Assembly: GCA_964572185.1 (NCBI GenBank) | Contig: CAZNFI010000050.1 | Span: forward strand, 1-18,462 | DNA from: Azophilus sp964572185 | GTDB taxonomy: Bacteria > Pseudomonadota > Gammaproteobacteria > Pseudomonadales > Azotimanducaceae | Direction of reading: 5' to 3' | Length of the DNA stretch: 18,462 nucleotides | Part shown: positions 1 to 7,583 of the stretch, piece by piece | Numbering within the stretch: position 1 is the first letter of the stretch | Layout: the number at the start of each line of letters is the position of its first letter | Position numbers and translations under genes: made by a program | The notes under the pieces: generated by a model | Told to the model about the DNA's origin: nothing | Seen by the model: only the letters and a program-made list of their open reading frames with translations | The model's database searches: none

Positions 1-1170
1 CATGGCGGCGACCGCGCCGAGCAGCGATATGGGAATGGTCACCAGCGGCACCAGGGCAGTGCGCAGCGACCCCATCATCACCACCACCACCAGGCCCACC
101 AGCATGACCGTTTCCGCCAGCGTGGTGAATATCTCGGCCAGCGCATCGCGCATGTAGACGGTGACGTCTTCGCCGATTTCCAGCTCGAGCCCGGCCGGCA
201 TGTCGGCATTGATCTCGTCGAGGGTCAAATACAGCGCATCGGCGACTTCGATCTCGTTGGCGCCGGGCAAGGGGTAGACACCCAGCCACACGGTTCTGTC
301 GTGGTTCATGCGGCCGAGCACCGTACCCTCTTCCTCGCCGAGTTCGATGCGGGCCACATCGCGCATCCGAATCAGGGAACCGTCAGACTCGCGGATCACC
401 ATGCGCTCGAACTCCTCCACCCGGGTGAGCGAGGTGTTCACCAGCAGGTCGACGCGCTGATTGGCGTTTTCCGCCTGCCCGATCGTGGCGATGATGTTGT
501 TGCGCGTCAGCGCCGCCTCCACGTCCTGGGTGCTGACATTGAACATGGCCATGTGTTGGGGGTCGAGCCAGATGCGCATGGCCGGCAGGCGGCCGCCGCC
601 CATCCACACCTGGTGTACGCCAGGCACCGCCGCCAGGCGCGGCGACACCTCCCGGCGCAGCAGGTCGGTCAGCTCGGCGCGGCTCATGCGCTCGTTGAGC
701 CTGACACCGAGGTACCAGCCCGCCTGGGGCCGGTCGGCGCGTTCCACCTGCACCGCCGGGTCTTCGGCGCCGCGCGGCAGTTCGAAGCGAATCTGGCCGA
801 GCCGCGTGGACAGTTCCGCCAGGGCATCGGCGCTGTCCTCGTTGAGGTTGAGATAGACACGCACGACGCTGCGCCCGGCGCGGGTCTCGGAGTCGATGAA
901 GTCAACGCCGGGAATGGTTGCGGCGACCCGTTCGATGGGGTCGGTGATGAACCCCTGCACGACCTCGGCCGAGGCGCCGACGTAGGGCGTCGTGACTACC
1001 AGGGAAGCGCTCTCGATGGTGGGGTACTGCTGTACCGGCATGTCGATGGCCACGCGCACGCCGATGAAGGCCAGGCTCAGGCACAGGGCAGCCGCCAGTA
1101 CCGGACGCCGGACGAAAATGTCGGTAAAGCGCGGCTCGGTTGCACCCTGGCCGAGATCAGGAGCCGCCAC
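1..1170 (-). CDS. RND efflux pump inner-membrane permease, N-terminal part (cut by window edge)
   Basis: The reading frame is open from a GTG at 1170 to the window edge, 390 codons, so only the N-terminal third or so of a usual ~1,030-residue RND pump is present. The start reads FTDIFVRRPVLAAALCLSLA, the usual RND opening with TM1, followed by QQYPT and a porter domain containing GVHQVWMGGG and TRNNI. The last visible part is TM2 (VMLVGLVVVMMMGSLRTALV). This is the HAE1 (AcrB/MexB-like) layout: a proton-driven inner-membrane pump for drugs or other amphiphiles. The GTG start is preceded by GAGAGG four bases upstream and lies 14 nt inside the end of the adaptor gene, so the two are probably translationally coupled. 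An in-frame GTG at 1188 is an alternative start. Substrate cannot be judged, and no outer-membrane channel gene is visible. Confidence 0.93.
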   Translation of the reverse strand, partial: MAAPDLGQGATEPRFTDIFVRRPVLAAALCLSLAFIGVRVAIDMPVQQYPTIESASLVVTTPYVGASAEVVQGFITDPIERVAATIPGVDFIDSETRAGRSVVRVYLNLNEDSADALAELSTRLGQIRFELPRGAEDPAVQVERADRPQAGWYLGVRLNERMSRAELTDLLRREVSPRLAAVPGVHQVWMGGGRLPAMRIWLDPQHMAMFNVSTQDVEAALTRNNIIATIGQAENANQRVDLLVNTSLTRVEEFERMVIRESDGSLIRMRDVARIELGEEEGTVLGRMNHDRTVWLGVYPLPGANEIEVADALYLTLDEINADMPAGLELEIGEDVTVYMRDALAEIFTTLAETVMLVGLVVVVMMGSLRTALVPLVTIPISLLGAVAAM

Positions 1171-2362
1171 TGTGCCTCTCGTCGCCACCTGCCGCCCCGA
1201 GCGGCCGTACGCCGTCGGGAACACCCGTATTGAACGCCGCATCGTCCAACGCAACGCGCGGTGCCTCCGTGGCGTTTACCAGTACCCCGTCGCGCAGCTT
1301 GAAGGCGCCGGTGGCCGCCACCCGTTCCCCGCTTTGCAGTCCGGATTCCACGACGATCAGTTCGCCGCGTCGAGGCCCCAGGGTAACGTCCCGGCGCTCG
1401 GCCCGTTCCGCTGCGTGGGCGCCCTCTTCCGCCGGGCGCAATACGAACAGCTTGGCGCCAAAGGCATCGCGGCGAACGGCGGTGACCGGCACCAGCGTGG
1501 TTGCCCGGGGCGGCCCCAGCGGTGCTTGCACGGTGACGACGGCACCGGCCTGCTGACCGAGTGCTCGCCTGTCAACCAGGCTGCGGTAGCGCACGTTTCT
1601 GGATCGCTCGTTGACGAAACTGTCCCTGGCGACTACTTCGCCCTGAATCGGCGCCGGGTCGCCACGGTGCCGGAATATGGTGACAGACTCGCCCACGGCA
1701 AGCGTGGCGTCCTCCTGTGGCAGCGTGAAGTCCACCCACAGCGCGCCTTCGGTACCGATCAGCCGGACGACTTCGTCCCCGTTGTCGAGGTACTGGCCGA
1801 CATCGAGTTCATGCAGGCCGGCGACGGCGGCAAACGGTGCCCGCAGCGTCTTCTTCCCGATGACCGCGGCAACACGCTGTTGCGCCGCCTGTGCCGCATC
1901 GAACCGGGCTCGCGCCTGGTCACGCGCCTCCGCCGCGCCGAGCCCGGCCTGCAGCAGCCGCTCGCTACGCGCCAGGGCCAGGCGCGCGATCTCCACCTCG
2001 GCCTGTGCGGCGGCCAGGTCGGCGCGCTCTTCGCTGATATCGAGGCGCACCAGCAGGTCGTTGGCCGCAACGCGCGCACCCGGCTCGACGGCAACCTCAA
2101 CGATGGCGCCCGCCACCTCCGCCCTGATCACCACGGAATGGATGGCAATCACTTCGCCGGTCACGCGCGTGGTGCGTTGCCAGAGCGCCTCCCGGGCGGT
2201 AAATCCCTCCACCGCTTCGACACGTTCGGGAAAGGCAGCGGCAAAGGCGATGCCCGCCTGAATCTGCCGATACTTGTACCAGGCAAGACCAATGGCGAAG
2301 ACCGCGCACAGCGCGATGGCGGCCAGCCACACGCTCAACCTGTTGCTTTTGACTTGTCCCAC
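1157..2362 (-). CDS. RND efflux periplasmic adaptor (membrane fusion protein, HlyD/AcrA-like)
   Basis: This 401-residue protein is of normal length for the family. It links the inner-membrane RND pump to an outer-membrane channel. Visible parts in order: an N-terminal membrane anchor (about residues 10-28), a first lipoyl half-motif (about 68-108, including VVIRAEVAGAIVEVAVEPGA), an Ala/Glu/Arg-rich coiled-coil hairpin (about 110-168), the second lipoyl half (TLRAPFAAVAGLHELDVGQY, about 172-191), then beta-barrel and membrane-proximal domains. It is an uncleaved anchored form, since no lipobox Cys is seen. The start is GTG with AGGA just upstream. The gene is first in a two-gene operon with the pump gene. 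A large inverted-repeat element ends five bases upstream of the start, so the promoter must lie in or beyond that element. Confidence 0.93.
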   Translation of the reverse strand: MGQVKSNRLSVWLAAIALCAVFAIGLAWYKYRQIQAGIAFAAAFPERVEAVEGFTAREALWQRTTRVTGEVIAIHSVVIRAEVAGAIVEVAVEPGARVAANDLLVRLDISEERADLAAAQAEVEIARLALARSERLLQAGLGAAEARDQARARFDAAQAAQQRVAAVIGKKTLRAPFAAVAGLHELDVGQYLDNGDEVVRLIGTEGALWVDFTLPQEDATLAVGESVTIFRHRGDPAPIQGEVVARDSFVNERSRNVRYRSLVDRRALGQQAGAVVTVQAPLGPPRATTLVPVTAVRRDAFGAKLFVLRPAEEGAHAAERAERRDVTLGPRRGELIVVESGLQSGERVAATGAFKLRDGVLVNATEAPRVALDDAAFNTGVPDGVRPLGAAGGDERHSGGS

Positions 2363-2366
2363 TGTC

Positions 2367-2520
2367 CTAGAATCCTGTCCGGTTAACTCCTTGCATTTCA
2401 GAGTTCGCTCGGCGCGTCAATGCAAGGCGCGGCCCGCAGCCAATATCGAGCATATTGGCAACGGTCGCAACACCGCAGTGGCGCGCTGAAATACAAGGAA
2501 TTAACCGGACAGGACACTGG
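2367..2520. repeat. MITE-like inverted-repeat element 1 (154 bp)
   Basis: Two 35-nt arms, 2367-2401 and 2486-2520, are inverted copies with about five mismatches; the inner 29 nt (2373-2401 against 2486-2514) have only two. Each arm ends inward in TTTCAG. The right arm, read inward, starts CCAGTGTCCTGT and the left arm starts CTAGAATCCTGT. The 84-nt centre holds GCAAGGCGCGGCCCGC and a small perfect hairpin CCAATAT-CGAGC-ATATTGG (2440-2458). It encodes no protein. It shares tips, inner ends and core with the element at 9931-10035, so it is a repeat family and not a chance palindrome. A non-autonomous mobile element (MITE) is the simplest reading; a structured RNA or regulatory repeat is possible. 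Confidence 0.75.
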
Positions 2521-2778
2521 CGGTATCGATTGTCCGTCAATGGCGGCATCCGGGCGATGCACCGATTGCCTGGCCACTTTCGAAGTCAATGCCGGCAATG
2601 TATCACTTCCCGAGCCATGCGCAGAGTGCCGTGGCGCTTGCAGCGGTCGAAAAGCCTGTGCGCGGGAAGGTTCATCCGCTGGCCGCAGTGGGGGCCGTCA
2701 TGCGCAGGGAACAGCAGGCAGGCTGTACAGGGGCGGCACCGTTCGGCCGACCCCGGTGGCGCAACGCCGAGCCAGCGT
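2521..2778. other. Non-coding stretch, nothing recognised
   Basis: Between the inverted-repeat element and the stop codon of the next minus-strand gene I find no protein-like reading frame, no RNA gene and no clear promoter. Short open frames here have arginine- and serine-rich nonsense composition. Confidence 0.5.
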
Positions 2779-3610
2779 TCAGGATTGGCGCGTCAACCCG
2801 TAGCGCGATTCAACGTTGCTCCAGCCTAGTTCGGCGATGTCGAAGCGCCGCGGCGCGTATTCGCCTTCGATCCGCGTGTANNNNNNNNNNGGTGTGCGGA
2901 CCCTCCCCGCATTGCGCAAGATGTTCGCCAATGTCCGTCAACAAGGCACGGTAGGTCTCGGCGTTCTGGCTGTTCGAATCGATCAGATCCGCCAATTCGT
3001 ACTGCCTGCCTGCGCTCAATTCCTTCCCGGAAAGCAACTCCTGTGCCCGCTCGACATCCACCTCGTAGGCAGCCAGACACCGCACCGCATTCACGAGCGG
3101 CTGCTCCATGCCGATGTCGGAGCCTACTCGTCGGGCTTCCTCGGATAACTGGTCGCCCTGCATCAGCAGATAGGTTGCAAACCGAGGATCAATGTCCCGG
3201 GGATTCAGGGCCTCGACTTGCCGACTGTCGATGCCTCGCCGCAGTCGCGCTTCGGTGTATGAACCGCTGTCATCACTCGAACCCGACCGGCGCCGCGGGA
3301 GTGCTTCCTGCGCGCGAAGCGTCAACGCCAGCAGCGGACTCCGATCCGGTTGCCGTGCCCTGGGATAACAACACAGAAAGTCGATGACCGTGGTCAGTCG
3401 CGATCGCAACGCCGGCCGTTTCGGGGTTTTCCCGCCAGAACCCTCCGGTTCCTGTCCTTCGCACGCACGGACTCCCGCCGGTTGCGGCCGAACTGCGACC
3501 TCTCGACCATTGAGTGTACCGCTATCCGACGAGCCATCGCGGCTCTGTCGGCCCGGCTGTGGCGCGCTGCCGCGAACCGTGGGCTGGGCCGTTGGCGGTA
3601 CGTTTTCCAT
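2779..3610 (-). CDS. Unrecognised protein, split by an assembly gap
   Basis: I do not recognise this family. From ATG 3610 (GAGAGA eight bases upstream) a frame of 240 codons runs to the N block at 2890. The first ~60 residues are Pro/Gly/Ser/Arg-rich and probably disordered. From about residue 120 it looks like a folded, mostly helical, acidic domain (for example DPRFATYLLMQGDQLSEEAR and ELADLIDSNSQNAETYRALL). After the gap the frame that looks coding is shifted: it reads YTRIEGEYAPRRFDIAELGW and ends with a TGA at 2779-2781. The 10 Ns are probably a placeholder of unknown true length, so the frame change is likely an assembly artefact and the two parts one gene. There is no signal peptide. 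The start is uncertain, and the N-terminal third could be spurious. Confidence 0.4.
2881..2890. other. Assembly gap (10 Ns)
   Basis: Ten consecutive undetermined bases. The coding frame that looks real on one side does not continue in register on the other, so the true gap size is probably not 10. Confidence 0.99.
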
Positions 3611-3790
3611 CCTGACTGTCTCTCGCTGCACGGACTTCCAGCAACGCCCGTCCAGTGTTGGGACACGGCACTCGCACCGTTGTTCCGTTACAAGGGCAAT
3701 GTGGTCGCCAGCAGCAATCGATCGACCTGGCCCCCGCGCAGCATGTACTCGTTGGCGCGTTCTTACCGTCTGGCAGCTGCGCAGCGCTGT

Positions 3791-3809
3791 AATAATGCCT
3801 ATCATTACT
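3791..3809 (+). promoter_or_regulatory. Candidate Fur-box-like operator
   Basis: An AT-rich island in GC-rich DNA. The 19 bases AATAATGCCTATCATTACT match the classical 19-bp Fur box at 13 positions, and the site has dyad symmetry (GTAAT at 3789-3793 against ATTAC at 3804-3808). It lies 36 bases before the start of the GST-like gene, where a repressor could block transcription. A match of this quality can arise by chance; this is inference. Confidence 0.35.
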
Positions 3810-3844
3810 TTAACATCAGGATTGCTTCCCCCTGAGACCCACGC

Positions 3845-4876
3845 ATGCCCAACCAAAATCCGCTGCTGCTGAAAGGCGCCCCCGGCTCACCCTACACGCG
3901 CAAGATGCTGGCGTACCTGCGCTATCGGCACATCCGTTACCGGTTCCTGATCGGCGATCAGGCGCAGGCCATGGGTTTACCCCAGCCAAAGGTCAGCCTG
4001 CTGCCGACCTTCTACCTGCCCGACGCACAGGGCGACCTGCAGGCGCTGGTGGATTCCACGCCGCTCATCCGCCGTTTCGAGGCGCAGTTCAACGGCCGCT
4101 CCACACTGCCGCCGGACCCGGTGCTGAATTTCCTCAACTACCTGATCGAGGACTACGCCGACGAGTGGCTGACCAAGCCCATGTTCCATTACCGCTGGTA
4201 TTACGACGCCGACATCGACATGGCCGGAACGGTGCTGCCGCTCTGGACCAACATCAAGGCGCCGGAACAGCAACTCGTCGCCATGAAACAGCTCGTGTCC
4301 GAACGGCAGATCGCCCGCCTGTACGTGGTGGGGTCCAACGAGGTCACCGCACCGGTGATCGAAGGCAGCTACCGGCGCTTTCTGAACATCTTCGACAGCC
4401 TCATCCAGCGACGGCAGTTCCTGTTCGGGGAACGGCCATCATCGGCGGATTTCGGCATCTACGCGCAACTCACGCAGCTCGCCGGCTTCGACCCCACGCC
4501 ATCGGCAATCTGTCTGCGGGAGGCGCCCAGGGTGTACGCCTGGACCGACCTGGTCGACGACCTGAGCGGCAATGCGGCCAGGGAAGCGGATTGGCGGCCG
4601 GTGGATACTGCTGCCGACACGCTCGGTGACCTGCTCGCAGAGATCGGCCGCGTCTATGCGCCGGCCCTGCTCGCCAATGCCGCGGCGCTGCAGGCGGGCA
4701 ACGAACAGGTGCAGACCAGCATCGACGGCAAACCCTGGACGCAACCGGCGTTCCCCTACCAGGCCAAGTGCCTCAAGTGGATCAACGACGAATACCGCAA
4801 GCTCGCGGACGATCACCGTCAAGCCGTCGACGCCATACTGGCCGGCACCGGCTGCGAGTCCCTGATCATCGATTGA
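3845..4876 (+). CDS. Glutathione S-transferase-like protein
   Basis: 343 residues, longer than a usual ~210-residue GST. The N-terminal part has the thioredoxin-like GST fold: LLLKGAPGSPYTRKMLAYLR (residues 7-26) gives the beta strand and the S15-P-Y-T active-site region seen in SPYxRK-type GSTs. SLLPTF holds the likely cis-Pro (P54), and D70-S71-T72 corresponds to the glutathione-contacting acidic-Ser pair. The all-helical C-terminal domain follows (about 90-250; FLFGERPSSADFGIYAQLTQ is the typical GST C-terminal helix signature). About 90 extra residues at the C terminus are not explained. The start ATG has only a weak upstream TGAGA. The MBL-fold hydrolase gene begins five bases after the stop, so the two are likely one transcript. 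Substrate is unknown, and conjugation activity is not certain because many GST-fold proteins of this size are uncharacterised. Confidence 0.85.
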   Translation: MPNQNPLLLKGAPGSPYTRKMLAYLRYRHIRYRFLIGDQAQAMGLPQPKVSLLPTFYLPDAQGDLQALVDSTPLIRRFEAQFNGRSTLPPDPVLNFLNYLIEDYADEWLTKPMFHYRWYYDADIDMAGTVLPLWTNIKAPEQQLVAMKQLVSERQIARLYVVGSNEVTAPVIEGSYRRFLNIFDSLIQRRQFLFGERPSSADFGIYAQLTQLAGFDPTPSAICLREAPRVYAWTDLVDDLSGNAAREADWRPVDTAADTLGDLLAEIGRVYAPALLANAAALQAGNEQVQTSIDGKPWTQPAFPYQAKCLKWINDEYRKLADDHRQAVDAILAGTGCESLIID

Positions 4877-4881
4877 GCGCC

Positions 4882-5925
4882 ATGAAAAAAACCATCTACG
4901 TTCTTGCCGCCCTGGCCGGTGTGCTCGCCCTGGCCGCCGCCTGGGTCTACACCACGCCATCCGGCCAGGACGCGCTGTTCCGCCAGGGGCTCAAGACCGT
5001 GATGGGCCAGGCGCCGGAGCCGGTCAATGGCCTGCGGGTGGTGGTTTGCGGCAGCGCCTCGCCGCTGGGCAACGACCCGGCCCGGGCGCAGGCCTGCATC
5101 GCCGTCATCACGCCGGAACACTTCTTCCTGTTCGACGTGGGCGCCCGTTCGCCGATGCGCATCGCCCAGGCACAGTTGCCCATGCGGCGCCTGACCGGCG
5201 TCTTTCTCACCCACTTTCATTCCGACCACATCGCCGCGCTGCCCGATGTCAACCTGGCAAGCTGGGTGCAGGGCCGCGAATCGGGCCTGCGCGTATACGG
5301 CCCGCCCGGGGTCGACCAGGTAGTCGGGGGCTTCAACGCCGCTTACCGGCTCGACCGCGGTTACCGCACCGCCCACCACGGCTCCACACTGCTGCCACCG
5401 GCAACCGGGGCCATGACCGCCGTGACAATCGAACCCGGCGAGGTTGCCTGGCAGGACGCCAGCGCCGTGGTGACCTCGTTTCCGGTGGCGCACCCGCCCA
5501 TAGACCCGGCGGTCGGTTACCGGGTGGATTACCGGGGCCGGTCAGTGGTGATCAGCGGCGACAGCAATGTCTCGGAAAGCCTGTTCGCCGCCGCCCGGGG
5601 CGCCGACCTGCTGCTGCACGACGCCCTGTCGCGCACGCTGCTCGACCCCATGATCGAGGCCGCCACCGAAGCCGGCATTGCCGTGTTGCCGACCATCATG
5701 ACCGATGTCATCGATTACCACGCCGACACCCGCAGTCTGCCGGCGCGCGCCGCCGAGGCCGGCATCGGGCAGCTTGCCCTCTACCACCTGGTTCCGGTAC
5801 CCCCGAACCGCCTCGCCGAAACAATGTTTGCCCGTGGGCTGCCCGGCGACGTCATCCTGGTGAAGGACCTGCACCGTTTCGACCTGCCGGCAGACAGCAC
5901 CGAGATACTGGTTCGTGAACCCTGA
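4882..5925 (+). CDS. Membrane-anchored MBL-fold metallo-hydrolase
   Basis: 347 residues from ATG 4882. Residues 4-23 form one hydrophobic N-terminal segment (signal anchor or uncleaved signal), so the catalytic part is probably periplasmic. The metallo-beta-lactamase fold is shown by H111-F-H113-S-D115-H116 (the HxHxDH zinc motif) after FLFDVGAR. Further likely metal ligands are H204 (PVAHPP), D227 (ISGDS) and H302 (YHLVP). The order and spacing resemble the RNase Z/arylsulfatase AtsA-like branch rather than glyoxalase II or a beta-lactamase. It is a hydrolase; the substrate is unknown. It follows the GST-like gene by five bases and its neighbour downstream converges on it. Confidence 0.9.
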   Translation: MKKTIYVLAALAGVLALAAAWVYTTPSGQDALFRQGLKTVMGQAPEPVNGLRVVVCGSASPLGNDPARAQACIAVITPEHFFLFDVGARSPMRIAQAQLPMRRLTGVFLTHFHSDHIAALPDVNLASWVQGRESGLRVYGPPGVDQVVGGFNAAYRLDRGYRTAHHGSTLLPPATGAMTAVTIEPGEVAWQDASAVVTSFPVAHPPIDPAVGYRVDYRGRSVVISGDSNVSESLFAAARGADLLLHDALSRTLLDPMIEAATEAGIAVLPTIMTDVIDYHADTRSLPARAAEAGIGQLALYHLVPVPPNRLAETMFARGLPGDVILVKDLHRFDLPADSTEILVREP

Positions 5926-5969
5926 GCCACAGGATCCGCTGCCCGGCGCCATGGGAACCCCGTGCATTT

Positions 5970-5994
5970 CAACGGCAGGCCCTGCTGACCGTTG
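5970..5994. terminator. Possible bidirectional terminator hairpin
   Basis: CAACGG (5970-5975) pairs with CCGTTG (5989-5994), extended by CAG/CTG with one bulged A. It lies between two convergent genes. There is no clear T tract, so it is only a candidate. Confidence 0.3.
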
Positions 5995-6018
5995 TCGGCC
6001 GAACCGCCAGATGACGAC

Positions 6019-6420
6019 TCAGTGCCTGGTACTGTCCTCGCGCCGCGTCGCCGGCGGCGGGCTGGCACAGGGCCCGGAGTGGTGATGAAACATGCGCAAC
6101 TCGCCGCCTTCCCTCACGAATCCGTTGCTGGCGATGCACACCGAACCCGGCAGTTCCTCGTAACAGGTCACCATGACCACCGAATCCAGTGATGCCGCCG
6201 TGGCATTGTAGAAATCGATGCCCGGCTGCTGCGGGTTGCCGAGAATCTGCCGCCAGCTCTCGAGAATCTCTTCCCGGGTACCCAGGGCCCGCCAGCCAGG
6301 ATGAATGCAAAGCGTCGGATAGCGCGCCGCCCATAGCCGTTCCATCGCCGCATAGTCCTTCTGGGTGAAGGCCAGATAGAAGGTGTCGTTGGCGAACAGC
6401 GCCTCTTCTTCAAAGGTCAT
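6019..6420 (-). CDS. NTF2/SnoaL-like small protein
   Basis: About 133 residues from ATG 6420. The opening MTFEEEALFANDTFYLAFTQ, followed by KDYAAMERLWA, is the helix pair that begins NTF2-like proteins. PGWRALGTREEILESWRQIL is the typical middle part, in which a conserved 'HPG W..l.G...I..SW..I' segment lines the pocket. CIHPGW and FYNATAASLDSVVMVTCYEE form the beta sheet. Such proteins act as small cone-shaped domains, often enzymes (SnoaL) or of unknown role. Frames upstream allow longer starts (ATGs up to 6567), but similarity begins only here. The gene is divergent from the TIGR03084-type gene. Confidence 0.75.
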   Translation of the reverse strand: MTFEEEALFANDTFYLAFTQKDYAAMERLWAARYPTLCIHPGWRALGTREEILESWRQILGNPQQPGIDFYNATAASLDSVVMVTCYEELPGSVCIASNGFVREGGELRMFHHHSGPCASPPPATRREDSTRH

Positions 6421-6552
6421 CGTCGGAATCCACCGCTTGCCCGGAGCCCCGGGCATTCTCACCGATTGCCGCCAATCGGAAAAGGACACTGGCCTCGACA
6501 TCGCCACCACCCCGGGAGTTGCCACACCGGCCCCTTGGCCACACCCATGAGC

Positions 6553-6659
6553 GTGTGCTTGCGGCACTCCCCTTCCGGCGCGTTAAAGCTCGTTCAAACG
6601 CCCACCGTACACCAGTACAGGTTGGCCACTGCGCCGGAAGGGGAGTGCCGCAAGCACAC
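6553..6659. repeat. Perfect 29-bp inverted repeat element (107 bp)
   Basis: Bases 6553-6581 and 6631-6659 are exact inverted copies over 29 bp (arm starts GTGTGCTTGCGG and ends TTCCGGCGC), separated by 49 nt that hold CGTTCAAACG and GTAC-ACCA-GTAC palindromes. The element sits between two divergent genes, so it is not a shared terminator. The arms do not match the elements at 2367-2520 and 9931-10035. It may be a different MITE-like or extragenic palindromic repeat. Promoters of both flanking genes must lie in it or beside it. Confidence 0.75.
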
Positions 6660-6761
6660 TCGGAGCTGAAAAAACCGACCTCGGCACGGTGCTCCTTCCC
6701 TGACAACCAGGCAGGGAGGTTATGATCTGTTCAGCAACAACCGTTTCGAGTCGAGGATGCC

Positions 6762-7529
6762 ATGACACCGCAACAGGTAGCCGACCTCCGGGCCGAGGGT
6801 GACGAACTCAACGCCTTCCTGGAGACCATTCCCGAGGACCAGTGGTCCCGGGAAACACCGTTCAAGAACCGCACCATCGACTGGGTCGTGCAGCACCTGC
6901 ACGATGCCGACCGCTGGGCCGTCCACTCGGTGACCGACCCGGACGGTTTCCGAGCCTGGCGCGACCAGGTGCGCGGCGTACCGTTCGACACCCCGGAGTC
7001 GCTGCATGGGCGGGCGCTGCTCGAACGCTGGCGATCGTACTTCGTGGAGCTGTGCGATGCGCTGGAAGCCGCCGACCCCGACCTGCGGGCGCCCTGGTTC
7101 GGCCCCGACATGGGCATTCGCATGATGGCCACCGCCCGCCAGATGGAAACCTGGGCGCACGGACAGGACATCTACGACCTGCTCAAGGTGACGCGCCAAC
7201 CCAGCGACCGCATCCGCAACATCTGCCACATCGGCGTGCGCACCTTCGGCTGGACCTTCGTGAACCGCAAGCTGCCGGTACCCGAGACCAATCCCCACGT
7301 ACGGCTCGAGGCCCCCTCCGGCGCGGTCTGGGAGTGGAACCCGCCATCGCGGGAGGACTACGTGGCGGGCTCCGCGGTGGAATTCGCGCACGTGGTCACC
7401 CAGGGCCGCAACATCGCCGACTGCAACCTCACGGTGGCCGGCCCCGTCGCGACGTCCTGGATGGCCATTGCCCAGTGCTTCGCCGGCCCGCCCGAAGACC
7501 CGCCACCGCCCGGGCACAGGGCCTGGTGA
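6762..7529 (+). CDS. TIGR03084-type DinB/mycothiol-dependent maleylpyruvate isomerase-fold protein
   Basis: 255 residues; ATG 6762 has GAGG six bases upstream. The four-helix DinB-like fold is visible: an N-terminal helix with PEDQWSRETPFKNRTIDWVV, then QHLHDADRWAVHSV (H45/H47), and later RQMETWAHGQDIYD (E129, H133). In the mycothiol-dependent maleylpyruvate isomerase family a His followed by E-x3-H binds the metal, and that pattern is present. The central text and length match the TIGR03084 group (metal-binding, function unknown). Mycothiol is an actinobacterial thiol, so if the host is a proteobacterium a different thiol or none may be used. It converges on the CoA-transferase pair. Confidence 0.85.
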   Translation: MTPQQVADLRAEGDELNAFLETIPEDQWSRETPFKNRTIDWVVQHLHDADRWAVHSVTDPDGFRAWRDQVRGVPFDTPESLHGRALLERWRSYFVELCDALEAADPDLRAPWFGPDMGIRMMATARQMETWAHGQDIYDLLKVTRQPSDRIRNICHIGVRTFGWTFVNRKLPVPETNPHVRLEAPSGAVWEWNPPSREDYVAGSAVEFAHVVTQGRNIADCNLTVAGPVATSWMAIAQCFAGPPEDPPPPGHRAW

Positions 7530-7550
7530 GCGAGGCGGGCAAGTCCGCAT

Positions 7551-7567
7551 CGCGCCCCCGGGGCGCG
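7551..7567. terminator. GC-rich hairpin between convergent genes
   Basis: CGCGCCC-CCG-GGGCGCG is a perfect 7-bp all-GC stem placed between the stops of the TIGR03084-type gene (7529) and the CoA-transferase gene (7584). It could serve both strands. No T tract follows. Confidence 0.45.
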
Positions 7568-7583
7568 GGGTTCGCGTGGTTGC

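Noticed and set aside
301..2386. Long plus-strand open frames (301-1233, 992-2386)
   Set aside because: They lie opposite the RND permease and adaptor genes and are His/Arg/Gly-rich antisense translations without family features; high GC makes such shadows common.
3769..3785. TGGCAG...GC pattern like a sigma-54 promoter before the GST-like gene
   Set aside because: The -12 half is poor and the match is within chance for GC-rich DNA.
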